DNA from: WHSW01 sp963729075
GTDB lineage: Bacteria; Actinomycetota; Thermoleophilia; Solirubrobacterales; 70-9
Direction: 5' to 3'
NCBI GenBank assembly: GCA_963729075.1
Contig: CAVSMU010000008.1
Location: 186,001-250,000, forward strand
DNA length: 64,000 nucleotides
In this document: in pieces, positions 7,604-15,598 of the stretch
Position numbering within the stretch: the first letter of the stretch is position 1
How the letters are laid out: every line of letters begins with the position of its first letter
Made by a program: the position numbers and the translations under genes
The notes under the pieces: generated by a model
Databases searched by the model: none
Told to the model about the DNA's origin: nothing
The model's input: the letters and a program-made list of their open reading frames with translations, nothing else

Positions 7604-9109
7604 GTGGAGGAGGCGCTTCAGCCCCTGCTGACTGTTCTGCACGAGGTCTCCGATCTCGGCCGCGCTCGCGCGCTCCTCGCCTGGGACGAGCGCACGAAGA
7701 TGCCCCCGGGCGGGGCCGGCGTGCGCGCCGAGCAGATCGCCACCCTCACCCGGCTTCGCCACGTGCGCCTGCGGTCGGACGAGCTCGGCGAGCTGCTCGA
7801 CCGGGCGGAGGCGGGGCTCGACTCCGCCCCGAGGGACTCCTTCGAGGCCAGCGTGGTGCGCGTCAGCAGGCGGGAGTGGAGCAAGGCGCGCCGCGTGCCC
7901 GCCGACCTGCGAGCCGAGATCGCGCGGGTGACCTCACTCGCCGAGCGCGCCTGGGAGGACGCACGCGAACGCGCCGACTTCGCCGCCTTCCTCCCGCACC
8001 TCGAGCGCGTGATCGAGCTCAAGCGTCGCTACATCGAGTGCTTCGAGGTCGAGCACCCGTACGACGCGCTGCTCGACGACTTCGAGCCCGGGATGCGCAC
8101 CGCGGAGCTCGAGCCCGTGCTGACGCGAGTCCGCGACGGCACGGTCGAGCTGCTGTCGGAGATCACGAGCCGAACGCAGAGCGTCGACGCGTCGTGCCTC
8201 TACGGCGACTTCCCTGTCGAACGGCAGGTCGAGCTCGCGCGACAGATCACGGCGCGCCTGCCGCTCCAGCCGGGGACCTGGCGGATCGACGAGACCGTGC
8301 ACCCGTTCGCGACCGGGATCGGGATCTCCGACCTGCGGATCACGACTCGCTTCGAACCCGGTTACGTGGGCACCTCGCTCTGGGCCGTGATCCACGAGGT
8401 GGGACACGCGATCTACCAGAACGGGATCGCGGCGGAGCTCGAGCGCACTCCCCTTTGCCGCTCGGCCTCGCTCGGCTTCGACGAGTCGCAGAGCCGGCTC
8501 TGGGAGAACTGGGTCGGACGGAGCCGCCCGTTCCTCGCCCACATCCACCCGCTGCTCGCCGAGTTCTTCCCGGAGCGCTTCGCCGGCACCGATCGCGAGG
8601 CGCTCTATCGGGCCGCGAATCGCGTTCAGCCGTCGCTGATCCGGATCGAGGCCGACGAGGTCACCTACAACCTGCACATCGCGCTGCGCTTCGAGCTCGA
8701 GATCGAGCTGTTCACGGGCCGGCTGGCGCCGGCGGATCTGCCCGCCGCCTGGGCGCAGCGGATGTCCGACTACCTCGGGATCGAGGTGCCCGACGACGGC
8801 GTCGGGGTCCTCCAGGACGCGCACTGGTCGGCGGGATCGTTCGGTTACTTCCCGACCTACACGCTCGGCAACGTGATCGCCGCACAGCTCTGGGACCTGG
8901 CGCGCGCCGAGCTGCCGGACCTCGACGAGCAGCTCGCCGACGGCGAGCTGGAACCGCTGGCGGCGTATCTCGGCGAGCGCATCTACAGGCTCGGCGGAAA
9001 GCTCGAGCCGGCGGAGCTGATCGTGCGGGTTGCGGGCGGCCCACTCGACCCCGAGCCCCTGCTCCGCCAGCTGCGCCAGAAGTTCGGCGAGATCTACCGG
9101 CTCGACTAG
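7604..9109 (+). CDS. Carboxypeptidase M32 (thermostable carboxypeptidase 1 family)
   Basis: Zinc metallo-carboxypeptidase that trims C-terminal residues from peptides in the cytosol. 501 residues is the usual length. The zinc-binding HEVGH is at about 264-268, followed about 30 residues later by GFDESQSRLWEN, which carries the third ligand and the signature of the family. LDTRI-type and GNVIAAQLW segments further C-terminal also fit. It uses a GTG start at 7604. A strong hairpin lies after its stop. Confidence 0.94.
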   Translation: MEEALQPLLTVLHEVSDLGRARALLAWDERTKMPPGGAGVRAEQIATLTRLRHVRLRSDELGELLDRAEAGLDSAPRDSFEASVVRVSRREWSKARRVPADLRAEIARVTSLAERAWEDARERADFAAFLPHLERVIELKRRYIECFEVEHPYDALLDDFEPGMRTAELEPVLTRVRDGTVELLSEITSRTQSVDASCLYGDFPVERQVELARQITARLPLQPGTWRIDETVHPFATGIGISDLRITTRFEPGYVGTSLWAVIHEVGHAIYQNGIAAELERTPLCRSASLGFDESQSRLWENWVGRSRPFLAHIHPLLAEFFPERFAGTDREALYRAANRVQPSLIRIEADEVTYNLHIALRFELEIELFTGRLAPADLPAAWAQRMSDYLGIEVPDDGVGVLQDAHWSAGSFGYFPTYTLGNVIAAQLWDLARAELPDLDEQLADGELEPLAAYLGERIYRLGGKLEPAELIVRVAGGPLDPEPLLRQLRQKFGEIYRLD

Positions 9110-9152
9110 CTGGGCGCGCCGGCGCCGCCGGCCGGCAGGAGCCCGAACGCAA

Positions 9153-9181
9153 GAGGGGCGGCGCCGACGGCACCGCCCCTC
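9153..9181. terminator. Bidirectional hairpin terminator between M32 peptidase and cold-shock gene
   Basis: A perfect 9-bp stem, GAGGGGCGG at 9153-9161 and CCGCCCCTC at 9173-9181, encloses a further GCC-GAC-GGC mini-stem. It sits between two convergent genes (stops at 9109 and 9204) and could serve both. There is no clear U-tract on either side, as is common in high-GC actinobacteria. Confidence 0.6.
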
Positions 9182-9203
9182 GAATGACTGCCGGGACGCG
9201 AAG

Positions 9204-9401
9204 CTAGAGCGTGCGCACGTTCACCGCGCGCGGGCCCTTGTCGCTCTCCTCGGACTCGTACTCGACCTTCGCGCCATCGGCGAGGGCGCCGCCGCCCTCC
9301 ACCTGGCTCTGATGGACGAAGAGGTCGCGCCCGGCCTCATCGGGGGTGATGAAGCCGAAGCCCTTCTCGTGGTTGAACCACTTGACTGTTCCTGTTGTCA
9401 A
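9204..9401 (-). CDS. Cold-shock protein (CspA family)
   Basis: 65-residue single OB-fold RNA/DNA-binding protein that melts RNA structure. RNP1 KGFGFI (about 13-18) and RNP2 DLFVHQS (about 26-32) are both intact. The start is TTG at 9401, preceded by AGGAGGG four bases upstream, a strong but closely spaced ribosome-binding site. Actinobacteria usually carry several paralogues, so a specific cold role cannot be assigned. Confidence 0.95.
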   Translation of the reverse strand: MTTGTVKWFNHEKGFGFITPDEAGRDLFVHQSQVEGGGALADGAKVEYESEESDKGPRAVNVRTL

Positions 9402-9530
9402 TGTCCCTCCTGGGAACTCTGGTGCACGCGGTACGAAGGAACCCAGGACGGGACACCTGCGAACTGCTACGCACGGTTAACGATGGCGGCAGGGTAGCTG
9501 AGCCCGTCGGCCGGAGGCGATCCGGCCGGA

Positions 9531-11006
9531 TCAGCCTCCGGCCGTGGCGCTGGCGACCGGCCCGGGGGCGCTCTCGAGCTCCACGTGCGCGCGGCTGTCG
9601 CGGTTGCGGATCAGCGTCAGTGCTGCGACCACGCCGAGCAGGGCGATCCCGGCGCCGACCATGAAGGCCTCGCTGTAGCCGTCGGTGAGCATCGCCGGGG
9701 TCGGCGGTCCGCCCGCCTGCACCGCCGCGTCCTCGATCTGCGGGAACGCCACGGTGGACAGCACCGCGAGCCCGAGCGCGCCGCCGACCTGCTGCGAGGT
9801 GTTGATCAGTCCGCTCGCGAGCCCGGCCTCGTTCGCCTTCACCCCCGAGACGGCCGCGATCGTCTGCGGCACGAACGCGAACCCGAGGCCGACCGCGGCG
9901 AGCAGCGACGGGCCGAGGACGTCGGTCAAAAAGCCGCCGCCGGGGGAGATCTGGCCGAACCAGAACAGGCCGGCCGCGATCAGGCCCATCCCGGCCACGA
10001 GGATCGGCTTGAACCCGATCCTGGTGACGAGCGTGGATGCGACCCCGGCCGCGATGATGATCGTCACCGCGAGCGGCAGATAGGAGAGGCCCGCCTTGAT
10101 CGCGCTGTAGCCGAGCACGTTCTGCATGTAGAGCGAGATGAAGAAGAACATCGAGAACAGCGAGGCGCCGGTGAGGATGCCGACCACGTTCGCGCCCGTG
10201 AGCGTGCGCAGGCGGAAGATCCTGAACGGCACCAGCGGCGCGGCGGAGCGGAGCTCGACCGCGATGAAGATGCCGAGCAGCGCCAGCGCGCCGGCCAGCA
10301 GGCCGATCGTCTGTCCCGAGCCCCAGCCGGCATCGGGCGCCTCGACGAGCCCGTAGACGAGCAGCGAGAGCCCGGCGGTGACGCTCACCGCCCCGGCGAA
10401 GTCGAACGCGCGGGTCTCGGAGTCGGAGCGGCTCTCGGCGATCAGCGACGGGGCCAGCGCGGCGGCCGCGATCCCGATCGGCACGTTGACCCAGAGGACC
10501 CACTCCCAGCCGAGGTACTCGGTCAGCACGCCGCCCAACAGGACGCCAGCGGCGCCGCCGGCACCGGCGACCGCGCCCCAGACACCGAGCGCCTTGTTGC
10601 GCTCGGCACCGTCGCGGAACGTCGTCGTGACGATCGAGAGCGCCGCCGGCGAGAGGAGCGCCGCGCCGAGGCCCTGGACCGCGCGCGCGGCGATCAGGAC
10701 GCCGTCGGAGTCGGCGAAGCCGCCCGCGAGCGAGGCGAGCGCGAAGAGGATGAGACCGCCCATGAACACCCGGCGTCGGCCGAGCAGGTCGGCGAGCCGG
10801 CCGCCGAGCAGCAGGAACCCTCCGAACGTGAGCACGTACGCGTTCACGACCCACGAGAGGTTGTCGGCCGAGAAGGAGAGCGACTCGCCGATCGTCGGCA
10901 GGGCGACGTTGACGATCGAGGCATCGAGCACGACGACGAACTGCGCCATCGCGAGCAGCGCCAGCGCGATCCATCTCCTGCGTTCGAATTGCTGCGCGGT
11001 GGTCAT
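9531..11006 (-). CDS. MFS transporter, DHA2 (14-TMS) drug-efflux family
   Basis: 491 residues with about 14 predicted membrane helices. Motifs are the N-terminal VVLDASIVNVALPTIG (motif D1 region), GRLADLLGRRRVFM (motif A) and GPSLLAAVGLGFAFVP. The family exports drugs, lipophilic cations or polyketides in exchange for protons. I chose ATG 11006 because AAAAGGAGG lies about 10 bases upstream; the open frame runs on past it without coding character. It is divergent from a TetR regulator, with two palindromic operators between the genes, so it is almost certainly the TetR target. Confidence 0.92.
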   Translation of the reverse strand: MTTAQQFERRRWIALALLAMAQFVVVLDASIVNVALPTIGESLSFSADNLSWVVNAYVLTFGGFLLLGGRLADLLGRRRVFMGGLILFALASLAGGFADSDGVLIAARAVQGLGAALLSPAALSIVTTTFRDGAERNKALGVWGAVAGAGGAAGVLLGGVLTEYLGWEWVLWVNVPIGIAAAALAPSLIAESRSDSETRAFDFAGAVSVTAGLSLLVYGLVEAPDAGWGSGQTIGLLAGALALLGIFIAVELRSAAPLVPFRIFRLRTLTGANVVGILTGASLFSMFFFISLYMQNVLGYSAIKAGLSYLPLAVTIIIAAGVASTLVTRIGFKPILVAGMGLIAAGLFWFGQISPGGGFLTDVLGPSLLAAVGLGFAFVPQTIAAVSGVKANEAGLASGLINTSQQVGGALGLAVLSTVAFPQIEDAAVQAGGPPTPAMLTDGYSEAFMVGAGIALLGVVAALTLIRNRDSRAHVELESAPGPVASATAGG

Positions 11007-11050
11007 CTGCTCATTGCCTCCTTTTCGACCCCCCGTTTCTGTGGCATAAT

Positions 11051-11098
11051 CGGAAGTCGAGTTCCGGTTTCGGTTAACTATACGGAATCTGAGTTCCG
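11051..11098. promoter_or_regulatory. Twin TetR operators in the MFS-tetR intergenic region
   Basis: Two copies of the palindrome CGGAA-N6-TTCCG are present: CGGAAGTCGAGTTCCG (11051-11066) and CGGAATCTGAGTTCCG (11083-11098). Their starts are 32 bp apart, about three helical turns. A TATAGT-like -10 on the minus strand (11077-11082) lies between them. Symmetry, duplication and placement between divergent exporter and TetR genes support a TetR binding site. Confidence 0.75.
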
Positions 11099-11167
11099 TT
11101 TGTATGCGGTCGATCACACTGGTGACGAACGGGCCCCCCGCAAAACGACATCCACCACTCAAGAGGC

Positions 11168-11755
11168 ATGACGACCACCGACATCAAGACCGCTGTGGGC
11201 ACCCCCCGGGCCCAGCGCGCCGACGCCCGGCGCAACCGCGCCAAGGTGCTCGTGTCCGCGCAGAAGCTGTTCGCCGAGCAGGGGCTCGATGCGCAGATCG
11301 ACGAGATCGCCCGCGACGCCGGCGTCGGTGTCGGCACGGTCTACCGCCACTTCCCGACCAAGGAGGACCTGCTCCAGGCGCTCGCCGACGAGCGCTTCGT
11401 GGGCCTCGCCCAGGCGGCGGATGCCGCCCTCGAAGCCGAGGATCCCGGGGACGGCTTCGCCGAGTTCATGACCTACTCCGCGCGGGTGATGGCCGAGGAC
11501 CGCGGCCTCTCGGAGGCGATGGACCAGCTCCCCGGGCTCTGCCGCGTCGCCGCGGAGCGGGTGGAGATGCTGCGGCGGACCGGCGACGTCCTCGCCCGCG
11601 CCCAGGAGAGCGGGGACATCCGCCACGATCTCGTCGCCGAGGACATCTCGGCGCTGATCTGCGGCCTCGGCCGCGCGGTCCGGTCCGAGGTCGAGCGCCC
11701 CACGATGAGCTGGGAGCGCTACCTCGAGATCATGCTCGCCGGGCTGCGCGCCTGA
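11168..11755 (+). CDS. TetR/AcrR-family transcriptional regulator
   Basis: 195 residues. The N-terminal HTH (about residues 18-65) contains IDEIARDAGVGVGTVYRHFPTKEDL, read here as a standard TetR recognition helix followed by the YRHFPTK signature. The C-terminal helical domain would bind the inducer, likely a substrate of the divergent DHA2 exporter. ATG 11168 is the first in-frame start that leaves a normal-length N-terminal arm. A CoA-transferase gene follows 45 bp downstream in the same direction and may be co-transcribed. Confidence 0.92.
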   Translation: MTTTDIKTAVGTPRAQRADARRNRAKVLVSAQKLFAEQGLDAQIDEIARDAGVGVGTVYRHFPTKEDLLQALADERFVGLAQAADAALEAEDPGDGFAEFMTYSARVMAEDRGLSEAMDQLPGLCRVAAERVEMLRRTGDVLARAQESGDIRHDLVAEDISALICGLGRAVRSEVERPTMSWERYLEIMLAGLRA

Positions 11756-11800
11756 GCCGGTCTCGCGAGCCGGGTCGCGCGCGATAGGTTTCGCCGCCTG

Positions 11801-13126
11801 ATGGGGCGAGCGATCAGTGCGGCCGAGGCCGCCGCGCGGCTGCGGCCCCGCGACACGCTCGCGATCCCGCTCGGACCAGGCCAGCCGCCCGCCTTCATGG
11901 CCGCGTTGGGCGACCGCGACGACTGGGAGGAGCTGAGGATCGGGGGCGCCCTGCTCCTCGCCTGGTCGGAGGCGTACACGCACGCCGGCGTCCACATCCT
12001 CTCCGGGTTCTGGGGGCCGGTCGAGCGCGCGCTCCGCGATCAGGGCGCCAACATCAGCTTCGCGCCGGCGGACTTCCGGCGCTTCGCGCCCCTGCTCGAG
12101 CAACAGCGCCCCCGCGTGATGGCGACCGTGGCCACCCCGCCCGACGCGGACGGCTGGTGCAGCCTCTCCCTGCACGCGGGCGGCACCTACGCCGAGCTTT
12201 ACCGCGCCGCCGCCGATCCCGATCGCCTGCTGGTGGTCGAGGTGTCCGAGAGGTTCCCGCGAACGCGCGGCCTGCCCCCCGAGCACCGGCACGCGATCCG
12301 CGTCGACGACGTCGACGTCCTGATCGAGTCAGCGGCGGAGCCCTTCGCGCTCCCCGAGGCCGAGCCCGGAGACACCGACGAGGCGATCGCCGCCCACGCT
12401 CGCCGCTTCATCCCCGACGGCGCCACGCTGCAGACCGGGATCGGCACGATCCCCTCGGCGATCGTGGCGCGGCTCGCCGAGGGCGACGGCGGCGACTACG
12501 GCGTCCACAGCGAGATGTTCACCGACGGGCTCATGGCGCTGCACGAGGCCGGCAAGGTGACCAACCGCAAGGGGCAGTTCGACGGCGTGTCGGTCGCCAC
12601 CTTCGCGGCCGGATCGACCGAGCTCTACCGCTGGCTCGACGCCAACGACGAGGTCGCGTTCCTGCCGGTCGAGGTCGTCAACTCACCCGACCTGATCGGT
12701 CGCAACCGGACGATGGTGACGATCAACGGCGCGCTCGCGGTCGACATCCACGGCCAGGTGGTCGCGGACACGATCGACGGCGCCCAGTACTCGGGCATCG
12801 GCGGTCACGAGGACTTCATCTCGGGGCCCGCGCTCTCGCTCGAGGACCGCTCGCTGCTCTGCCTGCCCTCGACCGTCGAGATCGACGGCGAGGTGCGCTC
12901 CCGGATCGTCCCCTACTTCGATGCCGGCGCGGTCGTCACGACGCCGCGCCACCAGGTCGACGTGATCGTCACCGAGCACGGCGCGGCCGAGCTGCAGGGC
13001 CTGACCGTGCACCAGCGGGGCAGGGCGCTGGCCGAGATCGCCCACCCCGACTTCCGCGACGAGCTCCGAGAGGCCGCCGAGCGCGCCTCAGGCGGGCGCT
13101 CGGCGGTGCCTCCCGGCGCCGGTTAG
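11801..13126 (+). CDS. Acetyl-CoA hydrolase/transferase family (4-hydroxybutyrate CoA-transferase-like)
   Basis: 441 residues. The family moves CoA between acyl groups through a glutamyl-CoA thioester; the catalytic Glu is in VHSEMFTDG (about 235-243). GIGTIPSAIV (about 211) and IGGHEDFISGP (about 333) match the CoA-binding loops of this family. Donor and acceptor are not deducible: acetate, butyrate, 4-hydroxybutyrate or propionate are all possible. The start ATG is 45 bp after tetR. It converges with the DUF892 gene, with 11 bp between stops. Confidence 0.85.
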   Translation: MGRAISAAEAAARLRPRDTLAIPLGPGQPPAFMAALGDRDDWEELRIGGALLLAWSEAYTHAGVHILSGFWGPVERALRDQGANISFAPADFRRFAPLLEQQRPRVMATVATPPDADGWCSLSLHAGGTYAELYRAAADPDRLLVVEVSERFPRTRGLPPEHRHAIRVDDVDVLIESAAEPFALPEAEPGDTDEAIAAHARRFIPDGATLQTGIGTIPSAIVARLAEGDGGDYGVHSEMFTDGLMALHEAGKVTNRKGQFDGVSVATFAAGSTELYRWLDANDEVAFLPVEVVNSPDLIGRNRTMVTINGALAVDIHGQVVADTIDGAQYSGIGGHEDFISGPALSLEDRSLLCLPSTVEIDGEVRSRIVPYFDAGAVVTTPRHQVDVIVTEHGAAELQGLTVHQRGRALAEIAHPDFRDELREAAERASGGRSAVPPGAG

Positions 13127-13137
13127 AAGCGCCGCGC

Positions 13138-13785
13138 TCAGCTACGCGCGGTCGAGCGCGACCTGGACCGGCCGCCGCGCGAGGACGTCGACCGCGTGCG
13201 CCGCGAGCTGCTCGTCGAGCGCGACGTGCGGCGGCGCCTGCCGCCGTTTGCCTTGCTTCGCTCGCTCGCCGGCACCTCGGCGGTGACCACCGCTCGGGTC
13301 AGGGTCGGGATCTGGCCCGCGAGGAACTTGGCCATCCGCTCCTCCTCGCGGCGAATCTCCCGCGCCAGCTTCGCCGTCTCCTGGTCGCCGACCGCTTCGG
13401 CGAGCGTCTCGATCGCGGTGTAGGTGGCGATCTCCTCGTGCTCGTTGAAGTACTCGGTCTTCGCGTTCTTGAGCATCTTCTCGGCGTCACTGACGCCGCG
13501 GACCATGTGCAGCGGCCCCTTGGCGAGCGATTTCGCCTTCGCGCTCGCCTGCCCGGCGACCTTGTCGATGAACTGTGGGCCGCCGCCGCCGATCTGCTTG
13601 ATCCGGCTCTCCAGCGACCGCGCGTGCGACTTCGTCTCCTTCAGGTGGTCCTGGAGCCGCTTCTTGTACGGCTTGCGGGTGGTCATCCCGATGTGGGCCT
13701 CGAGGGCCGTCTCGAGCTCCTTCTCCTTCCCGTAGGCCTCGCTCAGGTACTGGACCAGCTTCGCTTCACGCTTGGTCTCGGTCAT
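13138..13785 (-). CDS. DUF892-like ferritin-like protein with Arg/Ser-rich tail
   Basis: 216 residues. The N-terminal 150 residues are a four-helix ferritin-like domain with repeated Glu/His positions (YGKEKELETALEAH, ETKSHARSLESRI, YFNEHEEIATYTAIETL, REEERMAKFLAGQIP), as in YciE/YciF-type stress proteins. The last 45 residues are extremely basic (GGRRRRTSRS followed by alternating R and S). Such a tail could bind DNA or polyphosphate. I took ATG 13785, since the much longer open frame upstream crosses a divergent gene. A GGGAGTG ribosome-binding site lies 8 bases upstream. Confidence 0.8.
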   Translation of the reverse strand: MTETKREAKLVQYLSEAYGKEKELETALEAHIGMTTRKPYKKRLQDHLKETKSHARSLESRIKQIGGGGPQFIDKVAGQASAKAKSLAKGPLHMVRGVSDAEKMLKNAKTEYFNEHEEIATYTAIETLAEAVGDQETAKLAREIRREEERMAKFLAGQIPTLTRAVVTAEVPASERSKANGGRRRRTSRSTSSSRRTRSTSSRGGRSRSRSTARS

Positions 13786-13860
13786 TTGCGAATCACTCCC
13801 ATCGTTTCTGGCTGAACTAAGGCCCCTACCCGTGATCGCGACCGCGAACCGCGCCAGACT

Positions 13861-14574
13861 GTGCGCGTGCTCGAGGCGGCGATGTGGGGATTCGTCGGCG
13901 GCCTGGCGCTGGTGATCGGCGCCCTGATCGCGTTCGCGCTGAGGCCGTCGAAGCGCGCTATCGCCTACGTGATGGCCTTCGGCGCCGGGGTCCTGATCAG
14001 TGCCGTGGCCTTCGACCTCACCGAGGAGGCGTTTGAGCTCGGCGGTGGGCCGCCGGTGGGTGCCGGCCTCGCGGCGGGCGCACTCGTCTACTACTTCGGC
14101 GACCGCCTGCTGCGCCGGATGCGGCCCGGCGGCCGCAGCGAGGAGGCAGACGATCCGCAGGGGCTCGTGCTCGGCGCGCTGCTCGACGGGATCCCGGAGT
14201 CCGCGGCGATCGGGCTGACGTTGATCTCTGGCGGCGGCGTCAGCGGATCGTTCGTCGCCGCCGTGTTCATCTCCAACCTCCCCGAGTCGATCCCGGCGTC
14301 GGCCGAGCTCGAATCCCGGCATCCGCGCCGAGCGATCGTCGGCCTCTGGCTGGCAATCGCGATCGCCTCGGCGATCGCCGCGGCGCTCGGCTACGTGCTG
14401 CTCAAGGACGCGTCGGGCGACTGGGCCGCGTTCGTGAAGGCGTTCGCGGGCGGGGCGATCCTCTGCATGCTCACCAACACGATGATCCCGCAGGCGTTCC
14501 GCGACGGTGGCGACCGCGTCGGCCTCGTGACCGTGCTCGGGTTCGCGCTCGCGGCGCTGCTCTCGGCCGCCTAG
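13861..14574 (+). CDS. ZIP-family-like membrane protein (divergent metal site)
   Basis: 237 residues, about eight membrane helices, resembling ZupT-type ZIP permeases that import divalent metals. The two conserved helices read LLDGIPESAAIG (about 119-130) and SNLPESIPASAEL (about 139-151). Canonical ZIPs have H-N-x-P-E-G and H-x-x-P-E-G here, so both metal-ligand histidines appear replaced while P-E is kept. The GTG start at 13861 gives a first helix directly after four residues. It is divergent from the DUF892 gene. Confidence 0.75.
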   Translation: MRVLEAAMWGFVGGLALVIGALIAFALRPSKRAIAYVMAFGAGVLISAVAFDLTEEAFELGGGPPVGAGLAAGALVYYFGDRLLRRMRPGGRSEEADDPQGLVLGALLDGIPESAAIGLTLISGGGVSGSFVAAVFISNLPESIPASAELESRHPRRAIVGLWLAIAIASAIAAALGYVLLKDASGDWAAFVKAFAGGAILCMLTNTMIPQAFRDGGDRVGLVTVLGFALAALLSAA

Positions 14575-14586
14575 GAGCGGCGACCG

Positions 14587-15478
14587 CTACTTCGACGCCG
14601 TCTTGGCCGGCTCGCCGGCTGTCCTCGGACTCGAGCGCCGGCTCGCTGTGCGAGGCGCGCTCCTCGTAGGAGGCGCGCGCCGCCGGGTCGGCGCCGGCGA
14701 GCACCCTGTCGGCCTTCAGCAGCCTGGCGACGCCCTCGCGCCCGGCGCGTGGCAGCAGCTGCATCACCTTGTTGATGGCACCGCTCTCCCGCGGCACCCA
14801 GACGTCGAACCTCGGCCGCTCGAGCGCACCGACGATCGCCTCGGCGACGTCCTCGGGCTCGATCTTCTTGATCCCGCGGGTCTCGACCAGGCCCGAGCCG
14901 AGCTCGGTGTTGACCACGACGGGCATCACGACCGAGAGGTCGATCTCCGTGTCGCGCAGCTCGGCGCGCACGGCCTCGGAGACGCCGACGACGAAGTGCT
15001 TGGTGCCGCAGTAGGTGGCCCCGCCGGGGAAGCCTCCCTTCCCCGCGGCCGACGCGATGTTGACGATGTGACCGCTGCCCCGCCGCTGCATGCGCGGGAT
15101 CGCCAGCTTCATCCCGAACAGCACCCCGTGGACGTTGATGTCCACCATCCGCTGGGCGGTCAGGTCGTCCTCCTCCCAGAAGCGGCCGAGCGGCATGATC
15201 CCCGCGTTGTTGATCAGCACGTCGAGCGAGCCGAGCCGCTCCTCGACCTGATCGAGGAAGCCCTCGAACGAGTCGCGGCGGGTGACGTCGAGCTCGAGCG
15301 CAAGCGTGTCGCCGCCGAGCTCCGCCGCGGTTTGCTCGGCGAGCTCGCGGTCGAGGTCGCCGATCGCGACCCTTGCACCCCTGCGGACCAGCGCCGCCGC
15401 GGTCGCCTTGCCGATCCCGCGCGCTCCGCCGGTGATCGCGATTACCTTGCCTGTGAGCGAACGCGGCTCAGCTGCCAT
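14587..15478 (-). CDS. Short-chain dehydrogenase/reductase (C-terminal frameshift)
   Basis: About 296 residues. It has a Rossmann cofactor motif GGARGIGK (about 17-24), NNAGIM (about 90), a catalytic Ser in NIASAAGKGG and Y-x-x-x-K in YCGTK (about 155-159). It is a classical NAD(P)-dependent oxidoreductase of unknown substrate. As sequenced, the frame runs on to 14471 and overlaps the ZIP-like gene by about 100 bp with a non-family arginine-rich tail. A one-base shift near 14612 instead gives EPAKTASK and a TAG at 14587-14589, which avoids the overlap and is the more likely end. Confidence 0.85.
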
Positions 15479-15598
15479 CTGTTCTCCGTTCCTCTCTCGG
15501 GGTGGCCGTGCGGCGCAAGCCTAGTATCCCCGGCCTCGCGGTGAACCCAGGTCCGGCGGCCGGGCCGGAGAGCGCGCCGGTAGGTTTCCGGACGACAG

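Noticed and set aside
9585..11171. Plus-strand 528-codon frame over the MFS gene
   Set aside because: Charged low-complexity shadow; the minus strand encodes a clear 14-helix transporter.
13786..14322. N-terminal extension of the DUF892 gene
   Set aside because: Would run antisense through the ZIP-like gene; ATG 13785 has a ribosome-binding site and a normal family N-terminus.
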